From assembly GCA_036435485.1 (NCBI GenBank), contig CM071595.1:1674001-1738000 (forward strand): a stretch of DNA of 64,000 nt, written 5' to 3'. Positions 38,545-51,757 of this stretch are shown piece by piece. A model generated the notes under the pieces. The model had not been told where the DNA came from, made no database searches, and was given only the letters and a program-made list of their open reading frames with translations. This stretch comes from Saposhnikovia divaricata. Taxonomy: Eukaryota > Streptophyta > Magnoliopsida > Apiales > Apiaceae. Within the stretch, counting starts at the first letter, position 1. Each line of letters begins with the position of its first letter. Position numbers and translations under genes: made by a program.

Positions 38545-39051
38545 TAAGCTCCGATACAGGTCTGAATTGTGTCAAATAAAATTTCGTTGAATTCCAATAA
38601 CCCATAGGAACAAAATATTTAAAAATATCAACAAAATGGTCCGACCCGATTTTTAACAATATCCCGTGTACTAACCCCTTTGAGGATTATCCAAAAACCG
38701 AGTTTTGACTATATCAGCTCCGATTCAGGTCTGAATTGCGTCAAATAAAATTTCGTTGAATTCCAATAACCCATAGGAACAAAATATGTAAAAATATCCT
38801 TAAAATGGTCCGACTCGATTTTTAACAATATCCCGTGTACTAACCACTTTGAGGATTATCCGAAAACCGAGTTTCGTTCATATCAGCTCCGATTCAGGTC
38901 TGAATTGCGTCAAATAAAATTTCGTTGAATTCCAATAACCCATAGGAACAAAATATGTAAAAATATCCACAAAATGGTCCGACTCGATTTTTAACAATAT
39001 CCCGTGTACTAACCCCTTTGAGGATTATCCAAAAACCGATTTTTGACTATA
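38545..39051 (+). repeat. Irregular HOR unit, trimer A-B-C/D (507 bp)
   Basis: The third monomer starts as C (GATTCAGG, GCGTC, TTTCGTTG) and ends as D (ATATGTAAAAATATCCAC, CCGACTCG, CCGATTTTTGACTATA). The crossover lies between the common CCCATAGGAACAAAATAT block and the start of the D-specific end, near 38890-38957. Confidence 0.86.
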
Positions 39052-39220
39052 TAAGCTCCGATACAGGTCTGAATTGTGTCAAATAAAATTTCGTTGAATT
39101 CCAATAACCCATAGGAACAAAATATGTAAAAATATCCACAAAATGGTCCGACTCGATTTTTAACAATATCCCGTGTACTAACCCCTTTGAGGATTATCCA
39201 AAAACCGAGTTTTGACTATA
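39052..39220 (+). repeat. Solitary recombinant monomer A/D (169 bp)
   Basis: A single monomer between two A anchors. It starts as A (GATACAGG, GTGTC) and ends as D (ATATGTAAAAATATCCAC, CCGACTCG). The next monomer is another A. Confidence 0.87.
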
Positions 39221-39730
39221 TAAGCTCCGATACAGGTCTGAATTGTGTCAAATAAAATTTCTTTGAATTCCAATAACCCATAGGAACAAAATATTTAAAA
39301 ATATCAACAAAATGGTCCGACCCGATTTTTAACAATATCCCGTGTACTAACCCCTTTGAGGATTATCCAAAAACCGAGTTTTGACTATATCAGCTCCGAT
39401 TCAGGTCTGAATTGCGTTAAATAAAATTTCGTTGAATTCCAATAACCCATAGGAACAAAATATGTAAAAATATCCTTAAAATGGTCCGACTCGATTTTTA
39501 ACAATATCCCGTGTACTAACCACTTTGAGGATTATCCGAAAACCGAGTTTCGTTCATATCACCTCCGATTCAGGTCTGAATTGCGTCAAATAAAATTTCG
39601 TTGAATTCCAATAACCCATAGGAACAAAATATTTAAAAATATCCACAAAATGGTCCGACCCGATTTTTAACAATATCCCGTGTACTAATAACCCCTTTGA
39701 GGATTATCCAAAAACCGAGTTTTGACTATA
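39221..39730 (+). repeat. Irregular HOR unit, A-B-C/A with TAA insertion (510 bp)
   Basis: A (with TTTCTTTGAATTCC), then B with GCGTTAAAT, then a TCACCTCC C that carries ACTAATAACCCC near 39684. The C continues not as GAGAATTTTCC but as the A-type GAGGATTATCC. The switch therefore falls inside or next to the short stretch CCCCTTTGAG. Confidence 0.86.
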
Positions 39731-42700
39731 TAAGCTCCGATACAGGTCTGAATTGTGTCAAATAAAATTTCGTTGAATTCCAATAACCCATAGGAACAAA
39801 ATATTTAAAAATATCAACAAAATGGTCCGACCCATTTTTTAACAATATCCCGTGTACTAACCCCTTTGAGGATTATCCAAAAACCGAGTTTTGACTATAT
39901 CAGCTCCGATTCAGGTCTGAATTGCGTCAAATAAAATTTCGTTGAATTCCAATAACCCATAGGAACAAAATATGTAAAAATATCCTTAAAATGGTCCGAC
40001 TCGATTTTTAACAATATCCCGTGTACTAACCACTTTGAGGATTATCCGAAAACCGAGTTTCGTTCATATCAGCTCCGATTCAGGTCTGAATTGCGTCAAA
40101 TAAAATTTCGTTGAATTCCAATAACCCATAGGAACAAAATATTTAAAAATATCCACAAAATGGTCCGACCCGATTTTTAACAATATCCCGTGTACTAACC
40201 CCTTTGAGAATTTTCCGAAAACCGAGTTTCGATCATATCAGCTCCGATTCCGGTCTGAATTGCGTCAAATAAAATTTCGTTTAATTCCAATAACCCATAG
40301 GAACAAAATATGTAAAAATATCCACAAATTGGGCCGACTCGATTTTTAACAATATCCCGTGTACTAACCCCTTTGAGGATTATCCAAAAACCGAGTTTTG
40401 ACTATATAAGCTCCGATACAGGTCTGAATTGTGTCAAATAAAATTTCGTTGAATTCCAATAACCCATAGGAACAAAATATTTAAAAATATCAACAAAATG
40501 GTCCGACCCGATTTTTAACAATATCCCGTGTACTAACCCCTTTGAGGATTATCCAAAAACCGAGTTTTGACTATATCAGCTCCGATTCAGGTCTGAATTG
40601 CGTCAAATAAAATTTCGTTGAATTCCACTAACCCATAGGAACAAAATATGTAAAAATATCCTTAAAATGGTCCGACTCGATTTTTAACAATATCCCGTGT
40701 ACTAACCACTTTGAGGATTATCCGAAAACCGAGTTTCGTTCATATCAGCTCCGATTCAGGTCTGAATTGCGTCAAATAAAATTTCGTTGAATTCCAATAA
40801 CCCATAGGAACAAAATATTTAAAAATATCCACAAAATGGTCCGACCCGATTTTTAACAATATCCCGTGTACTAACCCCTTTGAGAATTTTCCGAAAACCG
40901 AGTTTCGATCATATCAGCTCCGATTCCGGTCCGAACTGCGTCAAATAAAATTTTGTTGAATTCCAATAACCCATAGGAACAAAATATGTAAAAATATCCA
41001 CAAAATGGTCCGACTCGATTTTTAACAATATCCCGTGTACTAACCCCTTTGAGGATTATCCAAAAACCGATTTTTGACTATATAAGCTCCGATACAGGTC
41101 TGAATTGTGTCAAATAAAATTTCGTTGAATTCCAATAACCCATAGGAACAAAATATTTAAAAATATCAACAAAATGGTCCGACCCGATTTTTAACAATAT
41201 CCCGTGTACTAACCCCTTTGAGGATTATCCAAAAACCGAGTTTTGACTATATCAGCTCCGATTCAGGTCTGAATTGCGTCAAATAAAATTTCGTTGAATT
41301 CCAATAACCCATAGGAACAAAATATGTAAAAATATCCTTAAAATGGTCCGACTCGATTTTTAACAATATCCCGTGTACTAACCACTTTGAGGATTATCCG
41401 AAAACCGAGTTTCGTTCATATCAGCTCCGATTCAGGTCTGAATTGCGTCAAATAAAATTTCGTTGAATTCCAATAACCCATAGGAACAAAATATTTAAAA
41501 ATATCCACAAAATGGTCCGACCCGATTTTTAACAATATCCCGTGTACTAACCCCTTTGAGAATTTTCCGAAAACCGAGTTTCGATCATATCAGCTCCGAT
41601 TCCGGTCCGAACTGCGTCAAATAAAATTTTGTTGAATTCCAATAACCCATAGGAACAAAATATGTAAAAATATCCACAAAATGGTCCGACTCGATTTTTA
41701 ACAATATCCCGTGTACTAACCCCTTTGAGGATTATCCAAAAACCGATTTTTGACTATATAAGCTCCGATACAGGTCTGAATTGTGTCAAATAAAATTTCG
41801 TTGAATTCCAATAACCCATAGGAACAAAATATTTAAAAATATCAACAAAATGGTCCGACCCAATTTTTAACAATATCCCGTGTACTAACCCCTTTGAGGA
41901 TTATCCAAAAACCGAGTTTTGAATATATCAGCTTCAATTCAGGTCTGAATTGCGTCAAATAAAATTTCGTTGAATTCCAATAACCCATAGGAACAAAATA
42001 TGTAAAAATATCCTTAAAATGGTCCGACTCGATTTTTAACAATATCCCGTGTACTAACCACTTTGAGGATTATCCGAAAACCGAGTTTCGTTCATATCAG
42101 CTCTGATTCAGGTCTGAATTGCGTCAAATAAAATTTCGTTGAATTCCAATAACCCATAGGAACAAAATATTTAAAAATATCCACAAAATGGTCCGACCCG
42201 ATTTTTAACAATATCCCGTGTACTAACCCCTTTGAGAATTTTCCGAAAACCGAGTTTCGATCATATCAGCTCCGATTCCGGTCCGAACTGCGTCAAATAA
42301 AATTTTGTTGAATTCCAATAACCCATAGGAACAAAATATGTAAAAATATCCACAAAATGGTCCGACTCGATTTTTAACAATATCCCGTGTACTAACCCCT
42401 TTGAGGATTATCCAAAAACCGAGTTTTAACTATATAAGCTCCGATACAGGTCTGAATTGTGTCAAATAAAATTTCGTTGAATTCCAATAACCCATAGGAA
42501 CAAAATATTTAAAAATATCAACAAAATGGTCCGACCCGATTTTTAACAATATCCCGTGTACTAACCCCTTTGAGGATTATCCAAAAACCGAGTTTTGACT
42601 ATATCAGCTCCGATTCAGGTCTGAATTGCGTCAAATAAAATTTCGTTGAATTCCAATAACCCATAGGAACAAAATATGTAAAAATATCCTTAAAATGGTC

Positions 42701-45700
42701 CGACTCGATTTTTAACAATATCCCGTGTACTAACCACTTTGAGGATTATCCGAAAACCGAGTTTCGTTCATATCAGCTCCGATTCAGGTCTGAATTGCGT
42801 CAAATAAAATTTCGTTGAATTCCAATAACCCATAGGAACAAAATATTTAAAAATATCCACAAAATGGTCCGACCCGATTTTTAACAATATCCCGTGTACT
42901 AACCCCTTTGAGAATTTTCCGAAAACCGAGTTTCGATCATATCAGCTCCGATTCCGGTCCGAACTGCGTCAAATAAAATTTTGTTGAATTCCAATAACCC
43001 ATAGGAACAAAATATGTAAAAATATCCACAAAATGGTCCGACTCGATTTTTAACAATATCCCGTGTACTAACCCCTTTGAGGATTATCCAAAAACCGATT
43101 TTTGACTATATAAGCTCCGATACAGGTCTGAATTGTGTCAAATAAAATTTCGTTGAATTCCAATAACCCATAGGAACAAAATATTTAAAAATATCAACAA
43201 AATGGTCCGACCCAATTTTTAACAATATCCCGTGTACTAACCCCTTTGAGGATTATCCAAAAACCGAGTTTTGACTATATCAGCTCCAATTCAGGTCTGA
43301 ATTGCGTCAAATAAAATTTCGTTGAATTCCAATAACCCATAGGAACAAAATATGTAAAAATATCCTTAAAATGGTCCGACTCGATTTTTAACAATATCCC
43401 GTGTACTAACCACTTTGAGGATTATCCGAAAACCGAGTTTCGTTCATATCAGCTCTGATTCAGGTCTGAATTGCGTCAAATAAAATTTCGTTGAATTCCA
43501 ATAACCCATAGGAACAAAATATTTAAAAATATCCACAAAATGGTCCGACCCGATTTTTAGCAATATCCCGTGTACTAACCCCTTTGAGAATTTTCCGAAA
43601 ACCGAGTTTCGATCATATCAGCTCCGATTCCGGTCCGAACTGCGTCAAATAAAATTTTGTTGAATTCCAATAACCCATAGGAACAAAATATGTAAAAATA
43701 TCCACAAAATGGTCCGACTCGATTTTTAACAATATCCCGTGTACTAACCCCTTTGAGGATTATCCAAAAACCGAGTTTTAACTATATAAGCTCCGATACA
43801 GGTCTGAATTGTGTCAAATAAAATTTCGTTGAATTCCAATAACCCATAGGAACAAAATATTTAAAAATATCAACAAAATGGTCCGACCCGATTTTTAACA
43901 ATATCCCGTGTACTAACCCCTTTGAGGATTATCCAAAAACCGAGTTTTGACTATATCAGCTCCGATTCAGGTCTGAATTGCGTCAAATAAAATTTCGTTG
44001 AATTCCAATAACCCATAGGAACAAAATATGTAAAAATATCCTTAAAATGGTCCGACTCGATTTTTAACAATATCCCGTGTACTAACCACTTTGAGGATTA
44101 TCCGAAAACCGAGTTTCGTTCATATCAGCTCCGATTCAGGTCTGAATTGCGTCAAATAAAATTTCGTTGAATTCCAATAACCCATAGGAACAAAATATTT
44201 AAAAATATCCACAAAATGGTCCGACCCGATTTTTAACAATATCCCGTGTACTAACCCCTTTGAGAATTTTCCGAAAACCGAGTTTCGATCATATCAGCTC
44301 CGATTCCGGTCCGAACTGCGTCAAATAAAATTTTGTTGAATTCCAATAACCCATAGGAACAAAATATGTAAAAATATCCACAAAATGGTCCGACTCGATT
44401 TTTAACAGTATCCCGTGTACTAACCCCTTTGAGGATTATCCAAAAATCGAGTTTTGACTATATAAGCTCCGATACAGGTCTGAATTGTGTCAAATAAAAT
44501 TTCGTTGAATTCCAATTACCCATAGGAACAAAATATTTAAAAATATCAACAAAATGGTCCGACCCGATTTTTAACAATATCCCGTGTACTAACCCCTTTG
44601 AGGATTATCCAAAAACCGAGTTTTGACTATATCAGCTCCGATTCAGGTCTGAATTGCGTCAAATAAAATTTCGTTGAATTCCAATAACCCATAGGAACAA
44701 AATATGTAAAAATATCCTTAAAATGGTCCGACTCGATTTTTAACAATATCCCGTGTACTAACCACTTTGAGGATTATCCGAAAACCGAGTTTCGTTCATA
44801 TCAGCTCCGATTCAGGTCTGAATTGCGTCAAATAAAATTTCGTTGAATTCCAATAACCCATAGGAACAAAATATTTAAAAATATCCACAAAATGGTCCGA
44901 CCCGATTTTTAACAATATCCCGTGTACTAACCCCTTTGGGAATTTTCCGAAAACCGAGTTTCGATCATATCAACTCCGATTCCGGTCTGAATTGCGTCAA
45001 ATAAAATTTCGTTTAATTCCAATAACCCATTGGAACAAAATATGTAAAAATATCCACAAAATGGTCCGACTCGATTTTTAACAATATCCCGTGTACTAAC
45101 CCCTTTGAGGATTATCCAAAAACCGAGTTTTGACTATATAAGCTCCGATACAGGTCTGAATTGTGTCAAATAAAATTTCGTTGAATTCCAATAACCCATA
45201 GGAACAAAATATTTAAAAATATCAACAAAATGGTTCGACCCGATTTTTAACAATATCCCGTGTACTAACCCCTTTGAGAATTATCCAAAAACCGAGTTTT
45301 GACTATATCAGCTCCGATTCAGGTCTGAATTGCGTCAAATAAAATTTCGTTGAATTCCAATAACCCATAGGAACAAAATATGTAAAAATATCCTTAAAAT
45401 GGTCCGACTCGATTTTTAACAATATCCCGTGTACTAACCACTTTGAGGATTATCCGAAAACCGAGTTTCGTTCATATCAGCTCCGATTCAGGTCTGAATT
45501 GCGTCAAATAAAATTTCGTTGAATTCCAATAACCCATAGGAACAAAATATTTAAAAATATCCACAAAATGGTCCGACCCGATTTTTAAAAATATCCCGTG
45601 TACTAACCCCTTTGGGAATTTTCCGAAAACCGAGTTTCGATCATATCAACTCCGATTCCGGTCTGAATTGCGTCAAATAAAATTTCGTTTAATTCCAATA

Positions 45701-46489
45701 ACCCATTGGAACAAAATATGTAAAAATATCCACAAAATGGTCCGACTCGATTTTTAACAATATCCCGTGTACTAACCCCTTTGAGGATTATCCAAAAACC
45801 GAGTTTTGACTATATAAGCTCCGATACAGGTCTGAATTGTGTCAAATAAAATTTCGTTGAATTCCAATAACCCATAGGAACAAAATATTTAAAAATATCA
45901 ACAAAATGGTCCGACCCGATTTTTAACAATATCCCGTGTACTAACACCTTTGAGGATTATCCAAAAACCGAATTTTGACTATATCAGCTCCGATTCAGGT
46001 CTGAATTGCGTTAAATAAAATTTCGTTGAATTCCAATAACCCATAGGAACAAAATATGTAAAAATATCCTTAAAATGGTCCGACTCGATTTTTAACAATA
46101 TCCCGTGTACTAACCACTTTGAGGATTATCCGAAAACCGAGTTTCGTTCATATCACCTCCGATTCAGGTCTGAATTGCGTCAAATAAAATTTCGTTGAAT
46201 TCCAATAACCCATAGGAACAAAATATTTAAAAATATCCACAAAATGGTCCGACCCGATTTTTAACAATATCCCGTGTACTAACCCCTTTGAGAATTTTCC
46301 GAAAACCGAGTTTCGATCATATCAGCTCCGATTCCGGTCTGAATTGCGTCAAATAAAATTCGTTGAATTCCAATAACCCATAGGAACAAAATATTTAAAA
46401 ATATCCACAAAATGGTCCGACTCGATTTTTAACAATATCCCGTGTACTAACCCCTTTGAGGATTATCCAAAAACCGAGTTTTGACTATA
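39731..46489 (+). repeat. Ten tetramer HOR units
   Basis: Units start at 39731, 40407, 41083, 41759, 42435, 43111, 43787, 44463, 45139 and 45815; all are 676 bp except the last (675). The first two copy units at 37193 and 37869. Units from about 41.1 to 43.8 kb form a 1352-bp tandem duplication marked by CCGACCCAATT, GCTCTGATTCAGG and GAGTTTTAACTATA. Units from 44463 have AACAGTATCCCG, CAATTACCCATAGG, CTTTGGGAATTTTCC and D3 monomers. Confidence 0.91.
41100..43786 (+). repeat. Tandem duplication of two HOR units, offset 1352 bp
   Basis: CCGACCCAATT, GCTCTGATTCAGG and GAGTTTTAACTATA each occur twice, 1352 bp apart, in the units at 41759/42435 and 43111/43787. The copies differ at GAATATATCAGCTTCAATTC (first) against GACTATATCAGCTCCAATTC (second). 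Confidence 0.85.
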
Positions 46490-49400
46490 TAAGCTCCGAT
46501 ACAGGTCTGAATTGTGTCAAATAAAATTTCGTTTAATTCCAATAACCCATAGGAACAAAATATTTAAAAATATCAAAAAAATGGTCCGACCCGATTTTTA
46601 ACAATATCCCGTGTACTAACCCCTTTGAGGATTATCCAAAAACCGAGTTTTGACTATATAAGCTCCGATACAGGTCTGAATTGTGTCAAATAAAATTTCG
46701 TTTAATTCCAATAACCCATAGGAACAAAATATTTAAAAATATCAACAAAATGGTCCGACCCGATTTTTAACAATATCCCGTGTACTAACACCTTTGAGGA
46801 TTATCCAAAAACCGAATTTTGACTATATCAGCTCCGATTCAGGTCTGAATTGCGTTAAATAAAATTTCGTTGAATTCCAATAACCCATAGGAACAAAATA
46901 TGTAAAAATATCCTTAAAATGGTCCGACTCGATTTTTAACAATATCCCGTGTACTAACCACTTTGAGGATTATCCGAAAACCGAGTTTCGTTCATATCAC
47001 CTCCGATTCAGGTCTGAATTGCGTCAAATAAAATTTCGTTGAATTCCAATAACCCATAGGAACAAAATATTTAAAAATATCCACAAAATGGTCCGACCCG
47101 ATTTTTAACAATATCCCGTGTACTAACCCCTTTGAGAATTTTCCGAAAACCGAGTTTCGATCATATCAGCTCCGATTCCGGTCCGAACTGCGTCAAATAA
47201 AATTTTGTTGAATTCCAATAACCCATAGGAACAAAATATGTAAAAATATCCACAAAATGGTCCGACTCGATTTTTAACAGTATCCCGTGTACTAACCCCT
47301 TTGAGGATTATCCAAAAATCGAGTTTTGACTATATAAGCTCCGATACAGGTCTGAATTGTGTCAAATAAAATTTCGTTGAATTCCAATTACCCATAGGAA
47401 CAAAATATTTAAAAATATCAACAAAATGGTCCGACCCGATTTTTAACAATATCCCGTGTACTAACCCCTTTGAGGATTATCCAAAAACCGAGTTTTGACT
47501 ATATCAGCTCCGATTCAGGTCTGAATTGCGTCAAATAAAATTTCGTTGAATTCCAATAACCCATAGGAACAAAATATGTAAAAATATCCTTAAAATGGTC
47601 CGACTCGATTTTTAACAATATCCCGTGTACTAACCACTTTGAGGATTATCCGAAAACCGAGTTTCGTTCATATCAGCTCCGATTCAGGTCTGAATTGCGT
47701 CAAATAAAATTTCGTTGAATTCCAATAACCCATAGGAACAAAATATTTAAAAATATCCACAAAATGGTCCGACCCGATTTTTAACAATATCCCGTGTACT
47801 AACCCCTTTGGGAATTTTCCGAAAACCGAGTTTCGATCATATCAACTCCGATTCCGGTCTGAATTGCGTCAAATAAAATTTCGTTTAATTCCAATAACCC
47901 ATTGGAACAAAATATGTAAAAATATCCACAAAATGGTCCGACTCGATTTTTAACAATATCCCGTGTACTAACCCCTTTGAGGATTATCCAAAAACCGAGT
48001 TTTGACTATATAAGCTCCGATACAGGTCTGAATTGTGTCAAATAAAATTTCGTTGAATTCCAATAACCCATAGGAACAAAATATTTAAAAATATCAACAA
48101 AATGGTTCGACCCGATTTTTAACAATATCCCGTGTACTAACCCCTTTGAGAATTATCCAAAAACCGAGTTTTGACTATATCAGCTCCGATTCAGGTCTGA
48201 ATTGCGTCAAATAAAATTTCGTTGAATTCCAATAACCCATAGGAACAAAATATGTAAAAATATCCTTAAAATGGTCCGACTCGATTTTTAACAATATCCC
48301 GTGTACTAACCACTTTGAGGATTATCCGAAAACCGAGTTTCGTTCATATCAGCTCCGATTCAGGTCTGAATTGCGTCAAATAAAATTTCGTTGAATTCCA
48401 ATAACCCATAGGAACAAAATATTTAAAAATATCCACAAAATGGTCCGACCCGATTTTTAAAAATATCCCGTGTACTAACCCCTTTGGGAATTTTCCGAAA
48501 ACCGAGTTTCGATCATATCAACTCCGATTCCGGTCTGAATTGCGTCAAATAAAATTTCGTTTAATTCCAATAACCCATTGGAACAAAATATGTAAAAATA
48601 TCCACAAAATGGTCCGACTCGATTTTTAACAATATCCCGTGTACTAACCCCTTTGAGGATTATCCAAAAACCGAGTTTTGACTATATAAGCTCCGATACA
48701 GGTCTGAATTGTGTCAAATAAAATTTCGTTGAATTCCAATAACCCATAGGAACAAAATATTTAAAAATATCAACAAAATGGTCCGACCCGATTTTTAACA
48801 ATATCCCGTGTACTAACACCTTTGAGGATTATCCAAAAACCGAATTTTGACTATATCAGCTCCGATTCAGGTCTGAATTGCGTTAAATAAAATTTCGTTG
48901 AATTCCAATAACCCATAGGAACAAAATATGTAAAAATATCCTTAAAATGGTCCGACTCGATTTTTAACAATATCCCGTGTACTAACCACTTTGAGGATTA
49001 TCCGAAAACCGAGTTTCGTTCATATCACCTCCGATTCAGGTCTGAATTGCGTCAAATAAAATTTCGTTGAATTCCAATAACCCATAGGAACAAAATATTT
49101 AAAAATATCCACAAAATGGTCCGACCCGATTTTTAACAATATCCCGTGTACTAACCCCTTTGAGAATTTTCCGAAAACCGAGTTTCGATCATATCAGCTC
49201 CGATTCCGGTCTGAATTGCGTCAAATAAAATTCGTTGAATTCCAATAACCCATAGGAACAAAATATTTAAAAATATCCACAAAATGGTCCGACTCGATTT
49301 TTAACAATATCCCGTGTACTAACCCCTTTGAGGATTATCCAAAAACCGAGTTTTGACTATATAAGCTCCGATACAGGTCTGAATTGTGTCAAATAAAATT

Positions 49401-49530
49401 TCGTTTAATTCCAATAACCCATAGGAACAAAATATTTAAAAATATCAAAAAAATGGTCCGACCCGATTTTTAACAATATCCCGTGTACTAACCCCTTTGA
49501 GGATTATCCAAAAACCGAGTTTTGACTATA
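44200..49530 (+). repeat. Segmental duplication, offset 2872 bp
   Basis: About 44.2-46.66 kb matches about 47.07-49.53 kb. AACAGTATCCCG (44407, 47279), GGTTCGACCC (45232, 48104), AAAAATATCCCG and ATCAAAAAAATGG (46573, 49445) mark both copies. The copies diverge where the left one runs into a second A and the right one into B. Confidence 0.87.
46490..46658 (+). repeat. Solitary A monomer making an A-A pair (169 bp)
   Basis: A complete A monomer directly followed by another A at 46659. Both have CGTTTAATTCC instead of CGTTGAATTCC. The first has ATCAAAAAAATGG, a marker otherwise seen only at 49445, 50122, 50626 and 51303. Confidence 0.88.
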
Positions 49531-50036
49531 TCAGCTCCGATTCAGGTCTGAATTGCGTCAAATAAAATTTCGTTGAATTCCAATAACCCATAGGAACAAA
49601 ATATGTAAAAATATCCTTAAAATGGTCCGACTCGATTTTTAACAATATCCCGTGTACTAACCACTTTGAGGATTATCCGAAAACCGAGTTTCGTTCATAT
49701 CAGCTCCGATTCAGGTCTGAATTGCGTCAAATAAAATTTCGTTGAATTCCAATAACCCATAGGAACAAAATATTTAAAAATATCCACAAAATGGTCCTAC
49801 CCGATTTTTAACAATATCCCGTGTACTAACCCCTTTGAGAATTTTCCGAAAACCGAGTTTCGATCATATCAGCTCCGATTCCGGTCTGAATTGCGTCAAA
49901 TAAAATTCGTTGAATTCCAATAACCCATAGGAACAAAATATTTAAAAATATCCACAAAATGGTCCGACTCGATTTTTAACAATATCCCGTGTACTAACCC
50001 CTTTGAGGATTATCCAAAAACCGAGTTTTGACTATA
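46659..50036 (+). repeat. Five tetramer HOR units
   Basis: Units at 46659, 47335, 48011, 48687 and 49362 (676, 676, 676, 675 and 675 bp). Those from 47335 on repeat the units at 44463-46489 with their private variants (GGTTCGACCC, GAGAATTATCC, TTTTTAAAAATATCCCG, AACACCTTTGAGG). D2 monomers with the one-base deletion AAAATTCG are at about 49230 and 49907. Confidence 0.9.
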
Positions 50037-51757
50037 TAAGCTCCGATACAGGTCTGAATTGTGTCAAATAAAATTTCGTTGAATTCCAATAACCCATAGG
50101 AACAAAATATTTAAAAATATCAAAAAAATGGTCCGACCCGATTTTTAACAATATCCCGTGTACTAACCCCTTTGAGGATTATCCAAAAACCGAGTTTTGA
50201 CTATATCAGCTCCGATTCAGGTCTGAATTGCGTCAAATAAAATTTCGTTGAATTCCAATAACCCATAGGAACAAAATATGTAAAAATATCCTTAAAATGG
50301 TCCGACTCGATTTTTAACAATATCCCGTGTACTAACCACTTTGAGGATTATCCGAAAACCGAGTTTCGTTCATATCAGCTCCGATTCAGGTCTGAATTGC
50401 GTCAAATAAAATTTCGTTGAATTCCAATAACCCATAGGAACAAAATATTTAAAAATATCCACAAAATGGTCCGACCCGATTTTTAACAATATCCCGTGTA
50501 CTAACCCCTTTGAGAATTTTCCGAAAACCGAGTTTCGATCATATCAGCTCCGATTCCGGTCCGAACTGCGTCAAATAAAATTCGTTGAATTCCAATAACC
50601 CATAGGAACAAAATATTTAAAAATATCAAAAAAATGGTCCGACCCGATTTTTAACAATATCCCGTGTACTAACCCCTTTGAGGATTATCCAAAAACCGAG
50701 TTTTGACTATATCAGCTCCGATTCAGGTCTGAATTGCGTCAAATAAAATTTCGTTGAATTCCAATAACCCATAGGAACAAAATATGTAAAAATATCCTTA
50801 AAATGGTCCGACTCGATTTTTAACAATATCCCGTGTACTAACCACTTTGAGGATTATCCGAAAACCGAGTTTCGTTCATATCAGCTCCGATTCAGGTCTG
50901 AATTGCGTCAAATAAAATTTCGTTGAATTCCAATAACCCATAGGAACAAAATATTTAAAAATATCCACAAAATGGTCCTACCCGATTTTTAACAATATCC
51001 CGTGTACTAACCCCTTTGAGAATTTTCCGAAAACCGAGTTTCGATCATATCAGCTCCGATTCCGGTCTGAATTGCGTCAAATAAAATTCGTTGAATTCCA
51101 ATAACCCATAGGAACAAAATATTTAAAAATATCCACAAAATGGTCCGACTCGATTTTTAACAATATCCCGTGTACTAACCCCTTTGAGGATTATCCAAAA
51201 ACCGAGTTTTGACTATATAAGCTCCGATACAGGTCTGAATTGTGTCAAATAAAATTTCGTTGAATTCCAATAACCCATAGGAACAAAATATTTAAAAATA
51301 TCAAAAAAATGGTCCGACCCGATTTTTAACAATATCCCGTGTACTAACCCCTTTGAGGATTATCCAAAAACCGAGTTTTGACTATATCAGCTCCGATTCA
51401 GGTCTGAATTGCGTCAAATAAAATTTCGTTGAATTCCAATAACCCATAGGAACAAAATATGTAAAAATATCCTTAAAATGGTCCGACTCGATTTTTAACA
51501 ATATCCCGTGTACTAACCACTTTGAGGATTATCCGAAAACCGAGTTTCGTTCATATCAGCTCCGATTCAGGTCTGAATTGCGTCAAATAAAATTTCGTTG
51601 AATTCCAATAACCCATAGGAACAAAATATTTAAAAATATCCACAAAATGGTCCGACCCGATTTTTAACAATATCCCGTGTACTAACCCCTTTGAGAATTT
51701 TCCGAAAACCGAGTTTCGATCATATCAGCTCCGATTCCGGTCCGAACTGCGTCAAAT
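49400..51757 (+). repeat. Tandem duplication, offset 1181 bp
   Basis: About 49.40-50.576 kb and about 50.581-51.757 kb lie back to back. GGTCCTACCC is at 49797 and 50978, and ATCAAAAAAATGG at 49445/50626 and 50122/51303. The junction is the D/A recombinant monomer in the heptamer. Confidence 0.86.
50037..51217 (+). repeat. Irregular HOR unit, heptamer A-B-C-D/A-B-C-D (1181 bp)
   Basis: The fourth monomer starts as D1 (CCGGTCCGAACTGCG) and switches near 50577-50585 to sequence with the one-base deletion (AAAATTCG), then the A-type end ATCAAAAAAATGG and CCGACCCG, followed by B. C after the join has GGTCCTACCCG. Length equals seven monomers minus two bases, the two deletions being at 50581 and about 51088. 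Confidence 0.86.

Larger units (their letters stand above)
37193..41495 (+). repeat. Segmental duplication, offset 2538 bp
   Basis: About 37.2-38.96 kb matches about 39.73-41.5 kb (15 x 169 + 3). Both contain D3 with CAAATTGGGCCG (near 37790 and 40328), then CCACTAACCC, then a D1 ending CCGATTTTTGAC. The left copy stops at the disordered junction that starts near 38958. Confidence 0.84.

Noticed and set aside
41842..42042. Similar 66-codon minus-strand frame
   Set aside because: It arises from different private substitutions (CCGACCCAATT, GAATATATCAGCTTCAATTC); the 1352-bp duplicate lacks part of these changes. Chance opening in satellite DNA.
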